Source: HyVt-337 sp964428895
GTDB lineage: Bacteria; Planctomycetota; Phycisphaerae; SM23-33
DNA: 29,013 nucleotides
Direction of reading: 5' to 3'
NCBI GenBank assembly: GCA_964428895.1
Contig: CAYRZU010000044.1
Span: 1-29,013, forward strand
A program made the position numbers and the translations under genes. Under the pieces are notes generated by a model. That model was given only the letters and a program-made list of their open reading frames with translations, made no database searches and had not been told where the DNA came from. Below, piece by piece: positions 23,418-29,013 of the stretch. The number at the start of each line of letters is the position of its first letter. Position 1 is the first letter of the stretch.

Positions 23418-24761
23418 ATGGCCGAAGACGTTAAGGACATGCTTTCGGAACTACTGGCGAAAGATGCTTGGACCGCCGAGGACTACAACGAGGTCCTCAA
23501 GGCGCTGTTCGAGACCAACGACGCCGCCAACAAGCTCAAGGGCTTCCTGGCGAAGTTCGAAGACGACAACCCCGCCCCCAGAGGCGCCGTGGCGCTGAAA
23601 GTCGGTATGGTCCGGCTGATGCTCAGCCGTTTTGCCGACGCGCTGGAGGTGTTGGCCGAGGCGACCGACAACAGCGACCGCCATTTCTTCCAGGGCGTCT
23701 GCCTGATGAACCTGCGCGAATACACCCAGGCCGTCGAGGAGTTCGAGCGGGCCAAGGCCCGCGGCGGCGACGCCAATTCGCTGGACCTGAAGGTGGCGGA
23801 GGCCCAGGCCCTAGCGGGCGATCTGAATTCAGCCGGCAAGGGGGTGACCCGTCTGGCCAAGCGGATGGACGACGTGGCGCTGTTCCACTACGTTCGCGGA
23901 CTGCTGAAGGAACTGCAAGGCTTCGGGGCTGAGGCTGCCGATGCCTATGAACAGGCCCGCACGCTGAATCCGGCTTGCGGCGAGGCGACGTTCCGCCTGG
24001 CCTATTACCTCGACCTGCACGGGGACGAGGACGAGGCGATGGCGCTGTACCAGGAATGCATTTCGCAGCCGCCCGTTCACGCCAACGCGCTGCTGAACCT
24101 GGCGGTGCTCTACGACGACGCCGGCGAGTACGACTTGGCCGTCCAGACCGCCCGGCGCGTGCTGATGCTGAACCCCGCCCACGCTCGGGCACGACTGATC
24201 GTCAAGGACGCCGAGGCCTCCAAGGTGATGTTCTACGATGAGGAGCAGGTCCGGCGGCAGGCGGTTCGCAACGCCGTATTGGATACGCCCGTGACGGACT
24301 TCGAACTGTCGGTTCGCGCCCGCAATTGCCTCAAGAAGATGAATATCCGCACCTTGGGCGACCTGGTCCGAACGACCGAGGCGACCCTGATGAGCTACAA
24401 GAACTTCGGCGAGACCTCGCTGAAGGAGATCAAGGACATGCTGACGGCCAAGGGGCTGAGCCTGGGTCAGGCGGTGGACGCGGCGGAGTCTCCGTTCGGG
24501 CCCTCCCCGGATATTTCGAGCATCATTTCGGCGGACATAGACTTCTCCGACGGCGACGCCGCCAGCACCCCGGTGGCCCAGGTGGAGTTCTCGGTCCGGG
24601 TCCGGCGGGCGCTGGAAACGATGGGCCTGGTGAGCCTGGGCGATTTGGCCGCCAAGAGCGAAGCCGATCTGCTCGGCTGTGGGAACTTCGGCCAGACCAG
24701 CCTCAACGAAGTCCACGCGAAGTTGTCCGAACACGGACTGCGACTGGCGGGCAAACGCTAG
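23418..24761 (+). CDS. TPR protein with two tandem RNA polymerase alpha C-terminal domains
   Basis: A 447-residue soluble protein. Residues 1-270 are helical TPR-like repeats (ADALEVLAEATDNSD, AEAADAYEQARTLNPACGEA, DLAVQTARRVLMLNPAHARA). Residues 288-350 are a clear alpha-CTD of the RpoA type: FELSVRARNCLKKMNI and MSYKNFGETSLKEIKDML. It keeps the equivalents of E. coli alpha R265, N268, C269, G296, S299 and E302 (R300, N303, C304, G331, S334, E337). A second copy at 388-445 keeps R394, G425, S428 and E431 but has Arg and Ala at the N268 and C269 positions. The alpha assembly domain is absent, so it is not RpoA. It probably binds DNA or transcription factors, but its target is unknown. The ATG at 23418 has GGAG eight bases upstream; the upstream in-frame region to 23295 covers the promoter. 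Confidence 0.9.
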   Translation: MAEDVKDMLSELLAKDAWTAEDYNEVLKALFETNDAANKLKGFLAKFEDDNPAPRGAVALKVGMVRLMLSRFADALEVLAEATDNSDRHFFQGVCLMNLREYTQAVEEFERAKARGGDANSLDLKVAEAQALAGDLNSAGKGVTRLAKRMDDVALFHYVRGLLKELQGFGAEAADAYEQARTLNPACGEATFRLAYYLDLHGDEDEAMALYQECISQPPVHANALLNLAVLYDDAGEYDLAVQTARRVLMLNPAHARARLIVKDAEASKVMFYDEEQVRRQAVRNAVLDTPVTDFELSVRARNCLKKMNIRTLGDLVRTTEATLMSYKNFGETSLKEIKDMLTAKGLSLGQAVDAAESPFGPSPDISSIISADIDFSDGDAASTPVAQVEFSVRVRRALETMGLVSLGDLAAKSEADLLGCGNFGQTSLNEVHAKLSEHGLRLAGKR

Positions 24762-24769
24762 CCAGCCGC

Positions 24770-24783
24770 GGGGATGGATCCCC
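24770..24783 (+). promoter_or_regulatory. Inverted repeat covering the ribosome-binding site of the SpoIID-like gene
   Basis: GGGGA (24770-24774) pairs with TCCCC (24779-24783) around TGGA, directly abutting the ATG at 24784 and including the only purine-rich ribosome-binding sequence. The upstream gene stops at 24761, so a terminating ribosome could open it. Such a hairpin would favour translational coupling. Confidence 0.4.
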
Positions 24784-26043
24784 ATGCGGCGAGCACATAG
24801 ACATCGCCGGCCGATTCGGTCGGTCGGGTTGGCGGTCGTGGTGGGGGCGCTGTGTGCGGCGGGGGCGATCCTGCCGGGCTGCCGTCAGGGGGATGACTGG
24901 GTCGACCACCAGCCGGTGATCCAAGGGGGCATCGCGCTGATTCGCGTTCGCTTGACGGCCCAGGCGGTCTCCTCGGTCACCGTTGGCGCCGGCGCCGGCT
25001 ATGAGCTTCTGGCGGACGGCCGCCGCGTGAGTCAGTCGGCCGGGCCGCTCAAATCGATCACCGTGACGCGGCGCGGGGGGCTGTGGCTGCTGAATCGGCC
25101 CGTCTCAGCGAAGCGGCTGGTCTTGCGGTCCGAGGCAGGCTTCGTCCGCCTGGATCGGACTCGCTACCGCGGGGAACTGCACCTGGTGTCGGTCGATGAC
25201 GACCATTTCTGGGCTATCAACGCACTGGACGCCGAGAGCTACCTCGCGGGTGTTCTGGCTAAGGAGCTTTACCCGAAGTGGTCCCCGGCGACCTTTCGGG
25301 CCCAGGCCATCGCGGCGCGCAGCTTCGCGCTCTATCATCGGGCCACCTTCGGGCGCACCCATGAATACGACCTGGGCGCCGGAACGGCTTCGCAGGTCTA
25401 CGGCGGCATGGACGCCGAAACCGACGCCTCGTGGCGCGCGGTGCGCGAAACCCACGGGAAGATTCTGGCGTTCGGCTCGGCCGGGCGGGAGCGAACGTTC
25501 CTGGTTCAATACTCGGCCTGCTGCGGGGGGATCGTCAACGGCGCCGGCGTGATCCGCGCCGCTCACCGGATCGAGCCGCTCATGGGTGGCCAACGCTGCG
25601 ACGATTGCCGCCCCTGTCCCCGCTACCGGTGGCCCCCCGTGCGAATTGCCAAGACCGACCTCTACGCGGCCCTGGTGTCGGCGAATCCGAAGATCCGGGA
25701 GCTAGGGGGCCTCAAGACGATCCGCGTGAAGTCCCGGACGGCCTATGACCGGATGGAAACCGTCGACATTGTTGGCATCAACCGCAAGAAGCTCACGATC
25801 CGCGCCGAGGACCTCCGTCTGGCGGTGATTCGCAGCGGGGCCAAGACCGACGGCACGTTGTATTCGATGAACTGCCGAATTACCGATCGGGGCTCGGCGG
25901 TAGAGCTGCGCGACGGGCGCGGGTTCGGCCACGGCGTGGGCATGTGCCAATGGGGCGCCGAGGGCAAGGCCAATCGCCGTTGGTCGGCCGAGAAGATCCT
26001 GCAGTTCTACTACCCCGGCGCGACCGTTGTGAAGGCCTACTAG
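24784..26043 (+). CDS. SpoIID/LytB-domain protein, probable lipoprotein
   Basis: A 419-residue exported protein of the SpoIID family, whose sporulation member is a peptidoglycan transglycosylase acting on denuded glycan. The N-terminus is basic (MRRAHRHRR), then hydrophobic, ending in LPGC with Cys33 as lipidation site. The domain has DAESYLAGVLAKEL (conserved catalytic Glu position), TFRAQAIAARSFALYHR, QVYGG, QYSACCGGIVN, GQRCDDCRPCP (possible metal-binding Cys cluster) and the closing HGVGMCQWGAEGKA with the usual His and Gly residues. The ATG at 24784 is 22 bases after the alpha-CTD gene stop. Spore formation is not implied: non-sporulating bacteria have such proteins for wall remodelling or amidase activation. 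Confidence 0.9.
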   Translation: MRRAHRHRRPIRSVGLAVVVGALCAAGAILPGCRQGDDWVDHQPVIQGGIALIRVRLTAQAVSSVTVGAGAGYELLADGRRVSQSAGPLKSITVTRRGGLWLLNRPVSAKRLVLRSEAGFVRLDRTRYRGELHLVSVDDDHFWAINALDAESYLAGVLAKELYPKWSPATFRAQAIAARSFALYHRATFGRTHEYDLGAGTASQVYGGMDAETDASWRAVRETHGKILAFGSAGRERTFLVQYSACCGGIVNGAGVIRAAHRIEPLMGGQRCDDCRPCPRYRWPPVRIAKTDLYAALVSANPKIRELGGLKTIRVKSRTAYDRMETVDIVGINRKKLTIRAEDLRLAVIRSGAKTDGTLYSMNCRITDRGSAVELRDGRGFGHGVGMCQWGAEGKANRRWSAEKILQFYYPGATVVKAY

Positions 26044-26050
26044 CGGGTGC

Positions 26051-26078
26051 TTGCAGGATTCGTTGGCGAGAGTAAACT
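26051..26078 (+). promoter_or_regulatory. Candidate promoter of the NagB/PIG-L gene
   Basis: TTGCAG (26051-26056), a 16-base spacer and TAAACT (26073-26078). The -35 box and spacer length are the same as in the promoter at 23318. The predicted start near 26085 would place a hairpin at the very 5' end of the transcript. Confidence 0.45.
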
Positions 26079-26089
26079 TGTCGGACGCC

Positions 26090-26111
26090 GGCCGGGCGCT
26101 CAGGCCCGGCC
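26090..26111 (+). other. 5'-leader stem-loop before the NagB/PIG-L gene
   Basis: A perfect 8-bp stem, GGCCGGGC (26090-26097) with GCCCGGCC (26104-26111), around loop GCTCAG. No U-run follows, so it is not an intrinsic terminator. It precedes the AGGAG (26124-26128) of the next gene and may stabilise the mRNA. Confidence 0.45.
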
Positions 26112-26138
26112 CACCATCGGCGCAGGAGCCCGCAGGCA

Positions 26139-28040
26139 ATGATGAACGCGAACGTCACGAGCCGCGAACGTGCGAATGTCAGCATCTTCCAGGACAGCGC
26201 CTCGGCCGCCGTGGCAGTCGCCCAGCGCATGGCCGACCTGATCCGCCGCCGCGCCGCCGAGGGCAAGCCTTGCGTGCTGGGGCTGGCGACCGGCCACACC
26301 CCCATCAACGTCTACCGCGAGCTGATCCGCATGCATCGGGAGGAAGGGTTGGACTTCTCCCACGTGGTCACCTTCAACCTCGACGAATACTGGCCCATCG
26401 AGCCGACGGCCATCCAGTCTTACCGCCTGTGGATGGACGAAAACGTTTTCAACCACGTCAACATCCGCCCCCAGAACGTGCACATTCCTTCCGGAACGAT
26501 TGCCGAGAACAAGGTCGACGCGCACTGCCGCGAGTACGAAGACGCCATCGCCGAAGCCGGGGGCATTGACTTCCAAATCCTGGGCATTGGGCGGAGCGGG
26601 CACATTGGCTTCAACGAGCCCGGCTCGGGCCGCGACAGCCGCACGCGGCCGATCCACTTGGACAAGATCACGCGCCTGGACGCCGCCAGCGATTTCTTCG
26701 GCGAGGAAAACGTGCCCGAAATGGCCATCACCATGGGCGTGGGAACGATTCTGGCGGCGCGCGAAGTGGCGCTGATGGCGTTCGGTGAGCACAAGGCCCC
26801 GGTGGTCCGCCGCGCGGTGGAAGAGGACGTCAGCCGCGAGGTCGCCGCCAGCTTCCTGCAGGACCACCCCCGGGCGTGCTTCTATCTGGACGAAGCCGCC
26901 GCCGGGCAGCTGACCCGGATCGCCACGCCGTGGCTGGTCGGCCGATGTATCTGGGATGAGGTCCTCCAACGCCAGGCGGTGATCTGGCTGGCCAAGACCG
27001 TCGAAAAGCCCATTCTCATGCTGACCGACGAGGACTACGCCGAAAACGGGCTGGCCGAACTGCTGCGAACCGGCGGGGGCGCCTACAACCTGAACCTGAA
27101 GGTCTTCCGCACCATGATGAAGACCATCACCGGTTGGCCGGGCGGCAAGGACGGGCCTAGGAATGTTCTGGTCTTCAGCCCGCACCCCGACGACGACGTC
27201 ATCTGCATGGGCGCTACGCTGATGCGGCTGGTCGAGCAGGGCCACAACGTGCACGTGGCCTACATGGTCAGCGGGTCGCTGAGCGTCTTCGACGTCGACG
27301 TGACGAGCTACACCGAGTTCGTCAATGGGTTCCACAAATTGTTCAAACTGGGCGGCAAGCAGGTGGCCGGCATCGATCGGCGGATCGAGCGGTTCCTGGC
27401 GCGCAAAAAGCCGGGCGAGATCGACACCGCCGAGATCCAGAGCATCAAGGCTCTGATCCGTCGATGTGAGGCCGTCAACGCCTCTCGCTATTGCGGCGTG
27501 CCCGACGAGTGTCTCCACTTCTTGAACATGCCCTTCTACGAAACCGGCGCCGTGCAGAAACATCCCATCGGCGAGGTCGATATTGCGATCGTGTTGGAGT
27601 TGCTGCGGGCGGTCAAGCCGGACATGATCTTCGCCGCGGGCGACATGTCCGACCCCCACGGCACGCATCGCCAGTGCCTGGAGGCGCTTCTGGCGGCGCT
27701 GGAGACCTACAACAAGCGGCGCAAGAGCCGCCCTGTGGTGTGGTTGTACCGTGGCGCGTGGGAGGAGTGGCCCGCCGGTCAGGTGGAGATGGCCTCGCCC
27801 ATGAGCCCCGATGAAATGCGGCGAAAACGATTCGCCATCTTCCGCCACGAAAGCCAAAAAGACCGCGCTATGTTCCCCGGCCCCTACGACAGCCGCGAGT
27901 TCTGGCAGCGGGCCGAGGACCGCAACCGCGACACCGCCGCCGACTACGATCATCTAGGCCTGCCGCAATACGCGGGGGTCGAGGCCTTCACCACCTGGCC
28001 CCTCGATCGCGCCGAAACCGTGGCGCGGCAATTCCTGTAG
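26139..28040 (+). CDS. NagB-like glucosamine-6-phosphate deaminase fused to a PIG-L/LmbE deacetylase domain
   Basis: A 633-residue two-domain enzyme. The N-terminal NagB-like part (about 1-280) has LGLATGHTP (48-56), FNLDEYW (79-85, Asp82 at the position of E. coli D72), and GIGRSGHIGFNEPGSG (149-164, His155 and Glu160 at the catalytic H143 and E148 positions). The C-terminal part (about 342-633) is a zinc-dependent PIG-L/LmbE deacetylase with FSPHPDDD (347-353) and DPHGTH (505-510). Together they could deacetylate an N-acetylglucosaminyl compound and convert glucosamine-6-phosphate to fructose-6-phosphate; that coupling is inference. The same architecture is annotated in Bacteroidetes, with unproven function. 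AGGAG lies ten bases before the first of two adjacent ATGs. A nucleotidyltransferase gene follows by 19 bp. Confidence 0.9.
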   Translation: MMNANVTSRERANVSIFQDSASAAVAVAQRMADLIRRRAAEGKPCVLGLATGHTPINVYRELIRMHREEGLDFSHVVTFNLDEYWPIEPTAIQSYRLWMDENVFNHVNIRPQNVHIPSGTIAENKVDAHCREYEDAIAEAGGIDFQILGIGRSGHIGFNEPGSGRDSRTRPIHLDKITRLDAASDFFGEENVPEMAITMGVGTILAAREVALMAFGEHKAPVVRRAVEEDVSREVAASFLQDHPRACFYLDEAAAGQLTRIATPWLVGRCIWDEVLQRQAVIWLAKTVEKPILMLTDEDYAENGLAELLRTGGGAYNLNLKVFRTMMKTITGWPGGKDGPRNVLVFSPHPDDDVICMGATLMRLVEQGHNVHVAYMVSGSLSVFDVDVTSYTEFVNGFHKLFKLGGKQVAGIDRRIERFLARKKPGEIDTAEIQSIKALIRRCEAVNASRYCGVPDECLHFLNMPFYETGAVQKHPIGEVDIAIVLELLRAVKPDMIFAAGDMSDPHGTHRQCLEALLAALETYNKRRKSRPVVWLYRGAWEEWPAGQVEMASPMSPDEMRRKRFAIFRHESQKDRAMFPGPYDSREFWQRAEDRNRDTAADYDHLGLPQYAGVEAFTTWPLDRAETVARQFL

Positions 28041-28059
28041 CCACCGGAGACTTCTTGCC

Positions 28060-28878
28060 GTGACTGACATGACCAAAGCTGTGATTCTGGCCCGCGGGCT
28101 GGGTACGCGAATGCAGAAGGCCGACGAGTCGGTCGAACTGTCCGACGCCGAAGCCGCCGTCGCCGCCAAGGGGGTCAAGGCCCTGATCCCCATCGCCGAC
28201 GGCCGCCCGTTCCTGGACTTCGTGCTGACGCAGTTGGCGGATGCGGGGTACAAGCAGGTCTGCCTGGTGATCGGGCCGGAGCATGATGCCGTCCGCGACT
28301 ACTTCGGCGGGCTGCAGGCCGAGCGCATCGAAATCGATTTCGCCGTGCAGGTCGAGCCGCGGGGCACGGCCGACGCGGTCGCCGCGGCCGAGACGTTCGC
28401 GGCCGGCGAGCCCATTCTGGTCATCAACTCCGACAACTACTATCCGCTGGAGGCGTTCAAGACCTTGCGGGGTCTGGATACGGCGGGCCTGGCCGCCTTC
28501 GAGCGCGACAGCCTGATCGACGGCAGCAACATTCCGCCGGAGCGGATCACGAAGTTCGCGGTCATCGAGATGGCGGACGGCTTCATGAACCGCATCATCG
28601 AAAAGCCCACCGAAGACCAGATTGCGGCGCTAGCCGAGCCGGTGTGCGTGAGCATGAACTGCTGGCGATTCGGCCCGAAGATCTTCGATGCTTGCCGGGC
28701 CATCGAACTGAGCCCACGCGGGGAACTGGAGATCACCGATGCGGTTCAGCACAGTATCGAAGTCCTAGGCGAGCGTTATGCCGCCCCGGCCATCCAGGCG
28801 CCGGTGCTGGATCTATCCAGCCGGGCCGACATCGGGCCGGTGCAGCAGGCGTTGCAGGACGTCGAGATCCGCCTGTAG
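28060..28878 (+). CDS. Sugar-phosphate nucleotidyltransferase (NTP_transferase family)
   Basis: A 272-residue cytoplasmic enzyme that should transfer a nucleoside monophosphate from NTP to a sugar-1-phosphate. The nucleotide-binding signature is VILARGLGTRM (8-18), close to the LxxGxGTRM pattern. Further marks are KGVKALIPIADGRPFLDF, LVIGPEH, VEPRGTADAVAAA, the metal-binding VINSDNYYP and IEKPTEDQ. The start is GTG at 28060 with GGAG (28046-28049) ten bases upstream; the ATG at 28069 is an alternative with poorer spacing. It follows the NagB/PIG-L gene closely and probably shares its transcript, which suggests an amino-sugar nucleotide, but the sugar and nucleotide are not determined. Confidence 0.88.
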   Translation: MTDMTKAVILARGLGTRMQKADESVELSDAEAAVAAKGVKALIPIADGRPFLDFVLTQLADAGYKQVCLVIGPEHDAVRDYFGGLQAERIEIDFAVQVEPRGTADAVAAAETFAAGEPILVINSDNYYPLEAFKTLRGLDTAGLAAFERDSLIDGSNIPPERITKFAVIEMADGFMNRIIEKPTEDQIAALAEPVCVSMNCWRFGPKIFDACRAIELSPRGELEITDAVQHSIEVLGERYAAPAIQAPVLDLSSRADIGPVQQALQDVEIRL

Positions 28879-29013
28879 GGGCCGACAGGAGTAACGCCTC
28901 TGCTTGGTCTGGCCTGCCATGTATCCGACGGGAAAGGAATGAGTTGGGGGATGGTAATGCGTGTACGTCGTCAGCGACAATGGTAATCCGTGGGCGTTGA
29001 ACTAAGTCACGGA

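Noticed and set aside
26100..27953. A 617-codon minus-strand open frame antisense to the NagB/PIG-L gene
   Set aside because: Long antisense frames are common in high-GC coding DNA. The plus-strand protein has two sets of catalytic motifs; the antisense product has none.
28879..29013. A gene start or terminator in the last 135 bases
   Set aside because: Only frames of fewer than 15 codons are present (for example from a GTG at 28959), and no hairpin with a T-run was seen.

Overview
The window is a high-GC, gene-dense bacterial chromosome segment that looks like Planctomycetota, probably a Phycisphaerae-type lineage. That placement is inference. It rests on GC-rich codon use, a histone-H1-like lysine/alanine tail fused to a HhH-GPD-like domain, a TPR protein carrying two RNA polymerase alpha-CTD modules, a NagB/PIG-L fusion, and KDO synthesis in a Gram-negative-type cell. 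No insertion sequence, prophage, CRISPR array, tRNA or rRNA gene was seen, and nearly every gene is intact. Layout from left to right. (1) Positions 1-4922, minus strand: a serS-aroF-comEC cluster with 19-31 bp gaps; comEC runs off the left edge. (2) Positions 4923-5497: a divergent gap without a protein gene. It holds a strong sigma70-like promoter, about 335 nt of very structured RNA and a near-perfect intrinsic terminator, all just upstream of nusA. This is the most novel-looking element in the window. (3) Positions 5498-16323, plus strand: a translation/transcription cluster nusA-infB-ylxP-rbfA, in the order known from Bacillus, but without rimP, ylxR or ylxQ between its members. It continues into a HhH-GPD/H1-like fusion protein, a 1349-residue TPR lipoprotein and a YebC-family protein. 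(4) Positions 16337-19775: a DUF4416 gene (minus), a lone carbamate kinase (plus, probably starting at a rare CTG), a DUF985 cupin and a UspA protein (minus), and a FliA-like sigma factor (plus). Convergent pairs are separated by only 8-14 bp. (5) Positions 19790-23294, minus strand: lipid kinase-kdsA-tgt-yajC, linking envelope synthesis, tRNA queuosine modification and the Sec accessory subunit. (6) Positions 23418-28878, plus strand: the TPR/tandem-alpha-CTD protein, a SpoIID-like lipoprotein, a NagB-PIG-L fusion and a sugar nucleotidyltransferase, suggesting amino-sugar and cell-wall metabolism. Much of the window concerns the transcription and translation machinery: NusA, a FliA-like sigma factor, an alpha-CTD protein detached from RNA polymerase, IF2, RbfA, YebC, SerRS and Tgt. 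The best candidates for undescribed biology are the structured RNA before nusA, the TPR/alpha-CTD protein, and the H1-tailed degenerate HhH-GPD protein translationally coupled to rbfA. Three candidate promoters share a 16-bp spacer.
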